Source: CALCCV01 sp964388665
Lineage (GTDB): Bacteria > Bdellovibrionota > Bdellovibrionia > Bdellovibrionales > Bdellovibrionaceae
Direction of reading: 5' to 3'
Assembly (NCBI GenBank): GCA_964388665.1
Contig: CAYMBJ010000003.1
Span: forward strand, 54,075-118,074
DNA length: 64,000 bases
Of the stretch, positions 44,238 through 53,171 are shown one piece after another; within the stretch, counting starts at the first letter, position 1; every line of letters begins with the position of its first letter. A program made the position numbers and the translations under genes. The notes beneath the pieces were generated by a model. It had not been told where the DNA came from, ran no database searches, and saw only the letters and a list, made by a program, of their open reading frames with translations.

Positions 44238-45587
44238 TTGAAAAATGATATTCCAATTCCGGTAGATCCAGGTCATTCATTAGATTTGGGCAGGTACATA
44301 CAGCTTGTTGATCGAGTGCACCTCTCGCGCGAAAGCGGAAAGGTGACCGAGCTAAAAGGCATGCTCATTAAGGGCACACTGCCCGGAGCCAGCGTGGGAT
44401 CTTTAGTAAAAATTCAGATAAATTCCGAAAAATCGGTACTGGCCGAGGTGGTTGGGTTTCAGGATAAATCTGTGCTGCTGATGGCGCTATCAGAGTACCA
44501 TGGTCTGTCGATGGGTGCACGAATCGTCATGGCAAAGAGTCATGCGGAGGTGAAGGTATCAGATGAGCTATTGGGAAGGGTCGTCAACGGTTTGGGCGAA
44601 CCGCTTGATGGTTTGGGAATTGTTGAAAACTCTGTGGATGTTCGACTATACAAAGCCGTTCGAAATCCTCTCGAGCGTGAACCCATTGCTGAGACCTTGG
44701 ATCTTGGCGTGAGAGCCATCAATGGCCTAATTACTATAGGGCGAGGGCAGCGAATCTCGATCATGGCTGGTAGCGGTGTGGGAAAATCCGTACTGCTGGG
44801 AATGATTGCGCGCAATACAGAGGCTGATGTCAACGTGATTGCACTGATCGGTGAGCGAGGCCGTGAGGTCAATGAGTTTATATCCCGCGATCTTGGACCT
44901 GAGGGACTCAAGAAGTCTGTCGTGGTCTGTGTGACTGGAGATCAGAGTCCTATATTGCGAATGCGCGGTGCCTTTGTCGCAACAGCCATTGCCGAGCACT
45001 TTTGTGGCCAGGGTAAGAAAGTATTGTTAATGATGGACTCCGTGACCCGTTTTGCAATGGCTCAGAGAGAAGTGGGCTTGAGCGTTGGTGAGCCTCCGTC
45101 AAGCCGTGGTTACACGCCTAGTGTTTTTTCTACATTGCCTAAATTGCTCGAGCGACCTGGAAATTTTCAAGGCGAGGGTTCTATTACAGCAATTTACACC
45201 ACATTGGTCGAAGGGGATGATATGAATGACCCCGTCGGAGACTCTGTCAGATCTATAGTGGATGGCCACATAGTTTTAAGTCGAGATTTAGCACACAAGA
45301 ATCATTTTCCGGCAATCGATGTTTTGCAGAGCACATCTCGGGTGATGAGGTCCATTGTCGATGATGAGAAAATGGATGCTGCCAATAAACTTAGAGAGAT
45401 ATTGGCGATTTACAAAGAGGCAGAAGATCTCATAAATATCGGAGCTTATAAATCGGGTGCTAATCCAAAGATTGACCGCGCGATCAGATTGATAGCGCAC
45501 GTAAATGCTTTTCTAAAACAAAAAGTCGAGGATCCGACCAGCCTCGTAGATACATTCAATGAACTTATAAATATTGCTCGCGCCTAA
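44238..45587 (+). CDS. fliI: Flagellar export ATPase FliI
   Basis: FliI energises unfolding and loading of flagellar export substrates. The 449 residues contain Walker A MAGSGVGKSVLLG near 176-188, LIGERGREVNEF, the Walker B segment KVLLMMDSVTRFAMAQREV and SSRGYTPSVFSTLPKLLER. It starts with TTG 44238. There is a 73-nt gap to fliJ. Confidence 0.97.
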   Translation: MKNDIPIPVDPGHSLDLGRYIQLVDRVHLSRESGKVTELKGMLIKGTLPGASVGSLVKIQINSEKSVLAEVVGFQDKSVLLMALSEYHGLSMGARIVMAKSHAEVKVSDELLGRVVNGLGEPLDGLGIVENSVDVRLYKAVRNPLEREPIAETLDLGVRAINGLITIGRGQRISIMAGSGVGKSVLLGMIARNTEADVNVIALIGERGREVNEFISRDLGPEGLKKSVVVCVTGDQSPILRMRGAFVATAIAEHFCGQGKKVLLMMDSVTRFAMAQREVGLSVGEPPSSRGYTPSVFSTLPKLLERPGNFQGEGSITAIYTTLVEGDDMNDPVGDSVRSIVDGHIVLSRDLAHKNHFPAIDVLQSTSRVMRSIVDDEKMDAANKLREILAIYKEAEDLINIGAYKSGANPKIDRAIRLIAHVNAFLKQKVEDPTSLVDTFNELINIARA

Positions 45588-45660
45588 AGAGTGACGAATC
45601 TGGTCTCTGCTTAGGTGGGGCTCTACTAGGAATACCTACAAAATCAAGATATTATAAATT

Positions 45661-46110
45661 GTGGCATTTCATTTTAAGCTTGAAAAAGCATTGCAAGTTC
45701 GCCGAACGGTTCGAGACGTCGCCCAGAGAGATTTTCAAGAGGCGGCACGTGCCGTGGTTTTGGCAGAAGAGGAATTAGCGAGCCTAAAGGACTCCATTTG
45801 GCAGAGTGAGCTCTCACGCGGAGAGGTCGTTCAGGGGCGGGGCGAGCAGCAGGGTGTAAAGCTGCAACAGACCCATGAATTTATTGAGCTCGTAAAGATT
45901 AAGATTGAGAGACAATTGAAAAAGATTGAGCGACTACAAGCTGTGGCCGAAGAAAAACGCACGGTGCTGGCAGAAAAAGCCATTGAAGTGAAAACTTTAG
46001 AGCGGCTCAGAGAAAAGAAAAAGGCCACGTACATTGCGGAGAGGCGAGCCGCCGACGCCGCTGAATTGGACGATCTACTGGTTATGCGTCATGGCAGAGA
46101 GGAAGCGTAG
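45661..46110 (+). CDS. fliJ: Flagellar export chaperone FliJ
   Basis: FliJ is a small coiled-coil protein that links FliI to the export gate. The 149 residues are nearly all helical and charged, starting FHFKLEKALQVRRTVRDVAQRDF and ending in a coiled coil. The start is GTG 45661. It is identified mostly by position after fliI and by the FliJ-like N-terminus. Confidence 0.85.
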   Translation: MAFHFKLEKALQVRRTVRDVAQRDFQEAARAVVLAEEELASLKDSIWQSELSRGEVVQGRGEQQGVKLQQTHEFIELVKIKIERQLKKIERLQAVAEEKRTVLAEKAIEVKTLERLREKKKATYIAERRAADAAELDDLLVMRHGREEA

Positions 46111-46114
46111 CTTC

Positions 46115-46957
46115 ATGCAGAGTGAGTACAAGGACTTTTTTAAAAATGCACGATCTGCTGGGCAGGTGAGAAAGGATCCACCACCTGTGCGAAAGAAGAA
46201 GGTAGCTCTGAGTCCGCAATCAGAGATGGCGGCTAACTTGCGATCTCGTCGACGCCGACACGATTATAAGCGCCGCAAGTATTGGTTTTTAGCGACCTTG
46301 TCTTTTTTAGGTGCCACAGTGTGCGGATACGCCCTTTACGATTTAGACAACGTCGAGAGTTTTTTGAGCCAGACTGAGTTCAAGTTCAATTTTAAACAGT
46401 CTGCAGGCGCCGAAGAAAAGCCAGCTGCGAGTGCAGATTCTACAGCACAACAGGAAACCACAAAGACCGCCGAAAAACCTGGAGCCACCAAGGACGGCGA
46501 TAAAACTGAAACCGCCGCTAAAGAAAAGGCGGGCGAAAGCGTACAGGTGACCTCTGAAGTCAAAATGACAAAACAGCATTTGACTTCATTTTTGAAGCGG
46601 CAAAGAGAACTCGACGCTCGAGAAGATGAACTCAATCGCCTTGAGGCGGAGCTTAGACTACAAAAGGAAGAGATCGATAAAAAGCTGTTAGAGATCAACA
46701 ATGTCCGTAGCAACATTGCTGCAACACTTGAAGATCGTATCAAGGTTGACGCAGAAAAAGTGGACACACTGGTGCAGGTCTATTCGACGATGAAGCCTGT
46801 TCAAGCAGCAGCAGTGATAGAAGAGATGGAAGAGGACTTGGCAATCGAGATTCTATCAAAAATGAAAAAGAAAAATGCAGCAGACATTATGAATTTAGTA
46901 AAACCTGCAAAACTGAAGGTGTTTTCAGAAAAATTTGCAGGTTTTAAAACTCAATAG
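46115..46957 (+). CDS. MotE-like flagellar protein (MgtE_N-type domain)
   Basis: The product is about 280 residues: a basic cytoplasmic N-terminus (RRRRHDYKRRKY), one membrane helix (about 57-75), an Ala/Thr/Glu-rich linker and a coiled coil (KRQRELDAREDELNRLEAEL). A C-terminal VYSTMKPVQAAAVIEEMEEDLAIEILSKM domain follows, as in MotE and the MgtE N-domain. MotE is a periplasmic chaperone for the stator protein MotC; here a stator or hook-assembly role is inferred. The start at 46115 has GGAAG 9 nt upstream; ATG 46091 overlaps fliJ. Confidence 0.75.
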   Translation: MQSEYKDFFKNARSAGQVRKDPPPVRKKKVALSPQSEMAANLRSRRRRHDYKRRKYWFLATLSFLGATVCGYALYDLDNVESFLSQTEFKFNFKQSAGAEEKPAASADSTAQQETTKTAEKPGATKDGDKTETAAKEKAGESVQVTSEVKMTKQHLTSFLKRQRELDAREDELNRLEAELRLQKEEIDKKLLEINNVRSNIAATLEDRIKVDAEKVDTLVQVYSTMKPVQAAAVIEEMEEDLAIEILSKMKKKNAADIMNLVKPAKLKVFSEKFAGFKTQ

Positions 46958-47013
46958 TGGAGCTCAGTGATTTGCAATATTGACGCTAGCGGAGCTGGCG
47001 GAGCGAGGTAAGA

Positions 47014-48933
47014 ATGATTCAAGGAGTGAATCCCCGATCCATAGGCGAAATTTTAAGTTCGGGTTTAAATGAGAACACCGAAGGTGGCTCGTTGGACGGT
47101 TTTGGAGCTTCCCAGGGATCTGAGGCCGGCCTATTGGGCGGCATGACGGAGTTTGCTGAAAGTGGCATCCCCGAAGGAGCTCCTGAGCTGGGCGAAGGAT
47201 CTGAGATTGGCGCGGGCGAGAGTCCCGAGGTTGATGCAAAACTTGGTGCGGGCGTTTTCTCGCAGGGGGATCTGGCCAAATTTGGCGGCAGAGGCGCAAA
47301 AACCGGAGGAGGTAAGGGTTTGCCACTTGAGGTTCGCTCAAAAGTCGAACAACTTTTTAAATCCTTTGAAGATCAATATAATATTTCAGGAAAGAGTTTG
47401 GTATTCGCCATGAGTGTGGTGCCGCCCCAAGCTTGGACGGAAAATCCAGATCAGGCGATCAAAATGGTTCTTGATCAATTGCCGATCAAAGACACACAGA
47501 AGTTCGGTGCCGGATTGATTTACAAGAATATGCTCCAAAATTTGGATGTGAATGCGGCCACAAATCCTGCAGCGGCGAGTTCAAAGGCGGGCGACGAGAT
47601 GCCGCTAATGGCGACAGCAGGATCACACCTATCTTCTGTTGAAGCCGGCGATGCGAATGCGGAGTCTACTGTTAAATTAGCAAGCCTGGAGGCGTTGGCA
47701 GGGCGACCGCGCAGTCTGGGCGAATGGCAAGATGTGGCCAAGAGTCGCCAATCTTTTGATTCATCATTTGCAGTAAGCTCGCGTTTGGCAGAGCTGGCAG
47801 ATGGTGACTCCGCTTCAGCGACGGATGCAACTCCCAAAAACTCGCAAACTTCTCCACTTCAAGCCATGCAGGCCGCACTGGCCAAAAAGGTCGCGGGCAT
47901 GAAAAGCACAGAAAGTAACAATATGAAAACATCAAGAGTGGATGGTTCGATATCTCAAGACGAGGTCACCCTTAAATCGGGAACGCAATCACAAAAAGGT
48001 GCAGTGCCGGGTGCTGATTTGGCAAAAGCGAATGCAGAGAATACTCCGCAGCCTCTAGCGGCAACGACGGCGGATCCAGCAGGTTCCCCCTACGACAAAG
48101 CGGCATTTTCGGACGCCGCTAGGGGAATCGATACCGGCAATGGCGGCAAGATCAAGGCAGAGTCACTAGTTGGTGCCGCGTCTAAAGGAAAATTGGCCTC
48201 GGTTGCCTCCGCAGCCAAAGAAAAGAGTGGCGCTCGAGGTGTTAAAGAGGATTTTGTAATGCCAAACTTTTTTGAAGATGCACAAGGTGTGTCTCACAAT
48301 TCTGCTGGAGGCATTGGCGGATCAGGCATCGCCATGGATGTTGCCAACGCGACTCCAGAGGATCTGGCCTCAGAAAACATAGAAAATATCGTTGCTCGAG
48401 CACAGTTTTTGACTTCAAAGGGTGGCGGTGAAATGCGCGTAAAGCTGCACCCAGAATCTATGGGAGAAGTGGATCTTAAGGTGATTTTGACTGATGGCAA
48501 AGTGAGCTTGCAGTTTCACACCACCAATCGAGAAGCCAAGGCCATGATCGAAAGAGAGATCGACGAAATTCGCACACGATTGACAAAAGAAGATCTGGCA
48601 TTGGATCGCTTCTCGGTGGAAGCGCCGATTTCAAGTGGTGCGGAAAAGCATTTGGAAAACTCTCTCAGAGATCAGCAGCAAGGACAAAGTGCAGAACAGA
48701 ACGGCTCAAATGCGCGAGCTGACGGTGATCAACAGGGGCGACAAGCGACACAGCAATTTTGGAACCAATTCAATGACAGTTTTGGCCGCGGCACCCGCGA
48801 TTGGATCACTGAGCCACCAGGACGTAAGAATTTTGAACCCAGCGCGGCAGCGCCTTTGACGCCAGTGACAAAGAAATCAGTAAAGGGCGCTGGCGGCAAT
48901 GGTAAGGGTGGCGGGCTGAATGTGGTTGCATAG
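47014..48933 (+). CDS. fliK: Flagellar hook-length control protein FliK
   Basis: FliK measures the hook and switches export from hook to filament parts. The 639 residues are mostly low-complexity Gly/Ala/Ser/Lys, as usual, with the conserved C-terminal domain GGGEMRVKLHPESMGEVDLK, then REIDEIRTRLTKEDLALDRF. A Gln-rich tail follows. It is longer than E. coli FliK (375). ATG 47014 follows GCGAGG. Confidence 0.88.
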   Translation: MIQGVNPRSIGEILSSGLNENTEGGSLDGFGASQGSEAGLLGGMTEFAESGIPEGAPELGEGSEIGAGESPEVDAKLGAGVFSQGDLAKFGGRGAKTGGGKGLPLEVRSKVEQLFKSFEDQYNISGKSLVFAMSVVPPQAWTENPDQAIKMVLDQLPIKDTQKFGAGLIYKNMLQNLDVNAATNPAAASSKAGDEMPLMATAGSHLSSVEAGDANAESTVKLASLEALAGRPRSLGEWQDVAKSRQSFDSSFAVSSRLAELADGDSASATDATPKNSQTSPLQAMQAALAKKVAGMKSTESNNMKTSRVDGSISQDEVTLKSGTQSQKGAVPGADLAKANAENTPQPLAATTADPAGSPYDKAAFSDAARGIDTGNGGKIKAESLVGAASKGKLASVASAAKEKSGARGVKEDFVMPNFFEDAQGVSHNSAGGIGGSGIAMDVANATPEDLASENIENIVARAQFLTSKGGGEMRVKLHPESMGEVDLKVILTDGKVSLQFHTTNREAKAMIEREIDEIRTRLTKEDLALDRFSVEAPISSGAEKHLENSLRDQQQGQSAEQNGSNARADGDQQGRQATQQFWNQFNDSFGRGTRDWITEPPGRKNFEPSAAAPLTPVTKKSVKGAGGNGKGGGLNVVA

Positions 48934-49035
48934 AGAAACAGGTTCAGAGTCTTTGATCAGATTCTTTTATTAAATTTGAATTAAATGAATTCCTGAGACT
49001 GGCAGATGTCTCAGATCAATTCGAGAGGAGCGAAA

Positions 49036-50049
49036 ATGGGAGTGACAGTCGGAGCAAAAACGGGAGTTAAGACCTGGGGAGAGCGTGAGCCACCCCTTCA
49101 GGCCGCGCCCCAGCTCAAGAGTATGAGTGCCCATGACTCGCAAAAAATTGGTGGCGAGGACATTGGTGAAGTTCTCAATAAGCTTGCAGATGCCAATTAC
49201 GTTGATCCCTCTAAGCGCATGCGCACTGTTGGAAATGACAAACTTGATAAGGATGCGTTTTTTAAGTTGATGCTCACGCAGCTAAAAAATCAAGATCCTT
49301 CAAATCCACTGAAATCGCATGAGATGGCTGCGCAGTTGGCAAGCTTTTCGAGTCTAGAGCAAATGACAAATATCAATGAGACTCTGCAAGACTTAAAAGC
49401 GGGTCAAAAACCAATGGAGCAGTATCAAGTTTTAAATCTGATTGGAAAGGCAATAGCGGGTGACAGTTCGAAAGTGGTCCGCGGTCCTACGGATAGATAT
49501 CATGATTTTGAATTTGAGTTACCCACGGATGCCGATCAGATGGTAGTCAAAGTGCGGGGACCTGAGGGAAATGTGGTGCGCAAGCTTGAATTTAAAAATT
49601 TGAAACAAGGAGCGAATCAAGTTTCTTGGAATGGCACAGATGACAAAGGTGCCAAGTTGCCTCAGGGAGAATACCAGTTCATGGCCGAAGCTCTGTCTGG
49701 CGATGGTAAAAAGCTTCATGTTACTACTGAATTTGAAGGTGTGATTACAGGAGTCAATTATACAACTCAGGGACCGGTGCTTCTGGTTGGCAACAAGACC
49801 GTCAAAATGGCTGATATCAAGAAGATTATAGACCCAAGTACCCAGAACAAAGATCAAAAAATAGTACAGGTTGTAAAAGAGGACTTGCAGTCGCAAGCAC
49901 CAGCAGCTGAAAATAGAAAAGTGGAAGAGAAAAAAGAAGAAGATAAAAAAGTGAATGAACGGGCCGAGCAGGTGCCGCAGGATCTTATGAAGACGGTGGG
50001 TCTGTCGAGTGAGATCAAAGATCGGCTGGCAAAAGAGGTAGCTCCTTGA
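49036..50049 (+). CDS. flgD: Hook-capping protein FlgD
   Basis: FlgD caps the growing hook. From ATG 49036 (GAGAGGAG at 49022-49029) it has 337 residues, with DKDAFFKLMLTQLKNQDPSNPLKSHEMAAQLASFSSLEQM and a Tudor/Ig-like middle part. The C-terminal FlgD-Ig domain has QVSWNGTDDKGAKLPQGEYQF. A charged Lys/Glu tail (KEEDKKVNE) is extra. The in-frame ATG at 49006 lacks a ribosome site. Confidence 0.94.
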   Translation: MGVTVGAKTGVKTWGEREPPLQAAPQLKSMSAHDSQKIGGEDIGEVLNKLADANYVDPSKRMRTVGNDKLDKDAFFKLMLTQLKNQDPSNPLKSHEMAAQLASFSSLEQMTNINETLQDLKAGQKPMEQYQVLNLIGKAIAGDSSKVVRGPTDRYHDFEFELPTDADQMVVKVRGPEGNVVRKLEFKNLKQGANQVSWNGTDDKGAKLPQGEYQFMAEALSGDGKKLHVTTEFEGVITGVNYTTQGPVLLVGNKTVKMADIKKIIDPSTQNKDQKIVQVVKEDLQSQAPAAENRKVEEKKEEDKKVNERAEQVPQDLMKTVGLSSEIKDRLAKEVAP

Positions 50050-50465
50050 GTGGAATAAAGGGACTTTCAATATTTGATGCAAAGGGCTTAGGCGATGCGC
50101 TTTCGCCCAGTGCTGGCCAGGGGAGCAAAGTCCCTGCCGATGCGTCTGCATTCAAGGAAGTCTTGTCAGAGCGACTCGGCGAGATGGGACGTCATCAGCG
50201 CGGATCAGCACCAGAGCTGAAGTTCTCCAATCACGCCATGGATCGCATTCGCCAGAGAGGATTGAGTTTTTCAAAGGAAGACATGGTGCGCCTGCAAGAT
50301 GCGGTAGACAAAGCGCAGGCCAAAGGCTCTAAGGACTCTCTGATCATTATGGATGACAGAGCCATGATTGTGAGTGTGAAAGATAAGACCGTAGTGACAG
50401 TTATGAGCAAAGAGCAGTTAAAGGAAAACGTTTTTACGAAGATTGACTCAACGATAATGATCTAG
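50046..50465 (+). CDS. TIGR02530-type flagellar operon protein
   Basis: This 139-residue protein matches the conserved flagellar operon family found between flgD and flgE in Firmicutes and some Proteobacteria. The key segment is ELKFSNHAMDRIRQRGLSFSKEDMVRLQDAVDKA, then SLIIMDDRAMIVSVKDKTVVTVM. Its function is unknown; it is thought to act in hook assembly. It starts with TTG 50046, overlapping the flgD stop. Confidence 0.85.
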   Translation: MSGIKGLSIFDAKGLGDALSPSAGQGSKVPADASAFKEVLSERLGEMGRHQRGSAPELKFSNHAMDRIRQRGLSFSKEDMVRLQDAVDKAQAKGSKDSLIIMDDRAMIVSVKDKTVVTVMSKEQLKENVFTKIDSTIMI

Positions 50466-50473
50466 TGATTTTG

Positions 50474-50529
50474 GTTTAGTGTTTAGTGTTTAGTGTTTAG
50501 TGTTTAGTGTTTAGTGTTTAGTGTTTAGT
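50474..50529. repeat. Heptamer tandem repeat, 8 perfect copies of GTTTAGT
   Basis: The 56-bp tract starts 9 bp after the preceding stop codon and ends 115 bp before flgE. The unit length of 7 and the perfect identity favour slippage. It is non-coding, so changes would alter spacing rather than a protein. Confidence 0.95.
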
Positions 50530-50557
50530 GTTTTTAAATTGGTAAAAGTGTGCGTTT

Positions 50558-50620
50558 GAGGGCTGGTCCTCCTTGAGGGGGCCCTCCTAAATTTTAATCC
50601 GTCGACAATAAAAACGACGG
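50558..50620 (+). promoter_or_regulatory. Two hairpins in the flgE leader
   Basis: Stem 1 pairs GAGGGC (50558-50563) with GCCCTC (50581-50586), with an inner CCTC/GAGG pair. It is followed by a weak T-run, so it may be an attenuator or weak terminator. Stem 2 pairs CCGTCG (50599-50604) with CGACGG (50615-50620) around a 10-nt A-rich loop. GGGAGGT then leads to flgE. Confidence 0.5.
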
Positions 50621-50644
50621 TATCGCGAGAACAGGGAGGTTCTA

Positions 50645-51928
50645 GTGGGGATTCTATCATCTCTTTATACAGGTGTGTCCGGTTTGGCTGCTCAAGGTGA
50701 AGCCTTGCAAGTCATTGGTGACAATATTGCCAATGCCAACACCGTTGGCTTTAAGGCAAGTCGTGCCGAGTTTCAGGACATCGTTGCCAAGAACCTAAAG
50801 GGAATACTGGGAGGCAATCAGATTGGCCGCGGTGTGAAGATCGGCGCGGTGAATCCGATCATCGTGCAAGGAAACGTCGATGCCACTGAAAAGGTAACGG
50901 ATTTGGCAATATCAGGAGACGGTTACTATAAAGTGAAAGGTTCTGACGGAGAGAGCTTTACTCGTGATGGATCATTTCATTTTGACCGCGAAGGCTATCT
51001 TGTTACAAATGACAACCAAAAAGTTCAAGGATTTACGACAGACGAAAAGGGAAACATCGTCAACAAGCTGGGCGATATCAAATTTCCTCGTGCGCTCATT
51101 CCGGCTAAAGCAACTCAAGAGCTGAAGATGGATCTGAACTTGGATTCTCGGGTTCAAGCCAATAAGACGTTTGACATCAAAGATCCTTATACGACTTCGC
51201 ATTATTCAACCGGCGTAGAGATGTACGATTCTCAAGGTAACAAGCATCTGTTGAATCTGTTTTTTGTGAAAACTGCCGACCGTGAGTGGGAATACCATGG
51301 TGTTGTGGATGGCAAAGAGATCACTGGGTCTGAAGATCAAAAGTTGGCAGAAGTTACTAAAGGAAAATTGACTTTTACTGTTGATGGCAAACTCGACACC
51401 CAAGAAACACAGGAGTCCAATTACAACTTTGCCGGTGGCGCATTGCAAGGGCAGGAGATTAAGTTGAACTTTGGTGATGACATTTCTAGCGGCGGCAAAG
51501 GCCTCGATGGAACAAAGCAGTATGGTAAAAATTCCGATTTGATTTCATGGATGCAAGATGGAGCATCAGCAGGAACAATCACGGGTCTTTCGTTCAATGA
51601 CGAAGGAATCCTGACTGCTGTCTACTCCAATGGTCAAGCTGCAGATCTGGCGCAAATCTCCTTGGCCAAATTTGAAAACCCCGAAGCTATGTTTAAAGTT
51701 GGTAACAATCGCTTGAAAGAATCTCGAGATTCGGGCGGTGCATCGATGGGAGCGCCAGGGGCTGCTGGTCGAGGTAAGATTTACGCAAAATCTTTGGAGA
51801 GATCAACGGTGGATCTTGCGGCTGAATTTGTGAATATGATTCAGAATCAACGCGGCTTCCAGGCCAATGCCAAGACCATCACCACGACCGATGAACTTCT
51901 TAACGAAGTGATTCAGCTAAAGAGATAA
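50645..51928 (+). CDS. flgE: Flagellar hook protein FlgE
   Basis: FlgE polymerises into the flagellar hook. The 427 residues start with GILSSLYTGVSGLAAQGEAL and IANANTVGFKASRAEFQD. The middle holds RVQANKTFDIKD and an EMYDSQGNKHLLNLFFVK segment. It ends with ERSTVDLAAEFVNMIQNQRGF and an export-helix end VIQLKR. It starts with GTG 50645 after GGGAGGT. Confidence 0.96.
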   Translation: MGILSSLYTGVSGLAAQGEALQVIGDNIANANTVGFKASRAEFQDIVAKNLKGILGGNQIGRGVKIGAVNPIIVQGNVDATEKVTDLAISGDGYYKVKGSDGESFTRDGSFHFDREGYLVTNDNQKVQGFTTDEKGNIVNKLGDIKFPRALIPAKATQELKMDLNLDSRVQANKTFDIKDPYTTSHYSTGVEMYDSQGNKHLLNLFFVKTADREWEYHGVVDGKEITGSEDQKLAEVTKGKLTFTVDGKLDTQETQESNYNFAGGALQGQEIKLNFGDDISSGGKGLDGTKQYGKNSDLISWMQDGASAGTITGLSFNDEGILTAVYSNGQAADLAQISLAKFENPEAMFKVGNNRLKESRDSGGASMGAPGAAGRGKIYAKSLERSTVDLAAEFVNMIQNQRGFQANAKTITTTDELLNEVIQLKR

Positions 51929-51985
51929 TCATGGTCTAGGATGAGCTTATGAGCCATTTTTTGAAATGGACTCTTAAGCTCTGAC

Positions 51986-52013
51986 TTGATTCGTAAATAG
52001 AAATAGATATGAT
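51986..52013 (+). promoter_or_regulatory. Sigma-70 promoter of the OmpA-family gene
   Basis: TTGATT (51986-51991), a 16-nt spacer and TATGAT (52008-52013) fit the housekeeping consensus well. Just after it a 5-bp hairpin (GGCTC 52017-52021 with GAGCC 52033-52037) partly covers the ribosome site. Confidence 0.65.
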
Positions 52014-52042
52014 ATAGGCTCTTTACACAAAGGAGCCCTATC

Positions 52043-52711
52043 ATGTTTTGCAAAGTTCAAATATCACAACATAAAGTTAATCTTACGAGTAAGCTTTTGC
52101 TGAGTCTGGTCTTCGTGGCTGGATGCTCAAGTGAAAATAAAAAAACCATGCAAGGAGCAGGTCTGGGAGCTGCGGCCGGAGCAGTGGTGGGTGGTATCAT
52201 CGGCCATCAAACTGGACAACGCGACAAGGGTGCACTGTTGGGCGCGGCACTGGGAGCCGGCATCGGCGGAGTTGCGGGTCGTCGTTTGGATAAGCAAGCT
52301 AAAGAATTGGAAAAAGTTGCAGAGACAAAACGCACTGAGCAGGGAATCGTTTCAAAATTAAAAGCGGACATCTTGTTTGATACGGGCAAGGCTGATGTAA
52401 AGCCGGCGGCCCAAACCAATTTGAGCGAAATGGCTGCGATCATGAAAAAATACCCTGAAAATATTTTGACGGTCAAAGGTCACACAGACAGCGTAGGTTC
52501 AGATGCCCTAAATGCCAAACTCTCACAAGAGCGCGCCGATTCAGTCAAGCGAGTGCTGATTGCCAGTGGCATTCCTGCGACAACAGTAACTGCGATAGGG
52601 CAGGGCGAGAGTTTTCCTGTTGCCGACAATTCGACGGCAGCAGGTCGCCAACAGAATCGACGCGTCGAAATTGAGATCACAGTGGATGAATCAAAGGTCC
52701 CAGAAAAGTAG
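52043..52711 (+). CDS. OmpA-family outer-membrane lipoprotein
   Basis: The 222 residues carry a signal sequence and lipobox ending at C28 (VAGCSS). A Gly-zipper region (about 36-80, GAGLGAAAGAVVGGIIG) and a C-terminal OmpA domain (about 105-215) with ADILFDTGKADVKP and VKGHTDSVGSDALNAKLSQERADSV follow. NRRVEIEI ends the peptidoglycan-binding fold. It probably ties the outer membrane to the cell wall. ATG 52043 is preceded by AAAGGAG, partly in a small hairpin. Confidence 0.92.
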   Translation: MFCKVQISQHKVNLTSKLLLSLVFVAGCSSENKKTMQGAGLGAAAGAVVGGIIGHQTGQRDKGALLGAALGAGIGGVAGRRLDKQAKELEKVAETKRTEQGIVSKLKADILFDTGKADVKPAAQTNLSEMAAIMKKYPENILTVKGHTDSVGSDALNAKLSQERADSVKRVLIASGIPATTVTAIGQGESFPVADNSTAAGRQQNRRVEIEITVDESKVPEK

Positions 52712-52726
52712 ACGGACCACTAGATC

Positions 52727-52930
52727 TCATTCGAATGTTTGGTCGACTTGCCGAATGTGCTCAATCAGCTCTTTGTTTTCAATGAGGTGAAACAGGGAAA
52801 GATCAATCTTATAGGGAAGCATGAGATCATCCAATTCAGTCTCAATTTTGAATAACTCGGACAATGTAAGCGTGGGAGCAATCAGAGTGAGATCTATATC
52901 TGATCCTTTTTCATTATTTTTTGAGCTCGG
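52727..52930 (-). pseudogene. Remnant of an MNT-type nucleotidyltransferase
   Basis: This frame of 67 codons, open only from a stop at 52931-52933, gives EKGSDIDLTLIAP, then a DDLMLPYKIDLSLFHLIENKELIEHI segment. That is the C-terminal part of a minimal (MNT) nucleotidyltransferase: the GSDIDL half of the catalytic motif, then the later DLS. The first GSRAKG part and the start are missing, about 35-40 residues. It lies just after the HEPN remnant, as in intact HEPN-MNT pairs. The call rests on motif reading by eye. Confidence 0.72.
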
Positions 52931-53171
52931 TCATTGTATCTTTAAAGTCAGAGAATAATTGAAAATACTGATTTTTAATTTTGCTCACAATTTCTTCAGC
53001 CACGCTTTTATTGTATGTATGTGAAGTCTGGTTGAGGCTGTTGATCATCTCCATCCAAGGTTCACCATCTTGAATTAAACCCATTTTAAATGCTTCTCGT
53101 GTTGCATCTCTGGAGCCTGTTATTAAAACGTTGCCCTGATGAGCAAAGTAGTCTTCAAAGATTTGGAGGTT
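52914..53171 (-). pseudogene. Truncated HEPN / HI0074-type protein
   Basis: From N-L-Q-I-F-E-D-Y-F onward the sequence follows the HI0074 substrate-binding family: SRDATREAFKMGLIQDGEPWMEM, then QTSHTYNKSVAEEIV. The N-terminal helices (about 40 residues) are gone because pcnB ends there and overlaps the remnant by about 17 nt. In the family the loop reads R-N-x-T-S-H (RxxxxH, the toxin active site of MNT-HEPN systems); here the Arg is Leu (S-L-N-Q-T-S-H), so any nuclease activity should be lost. The C-terminus and stop (TAA at 52914-52916) are intact. Confidence 0.7.
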
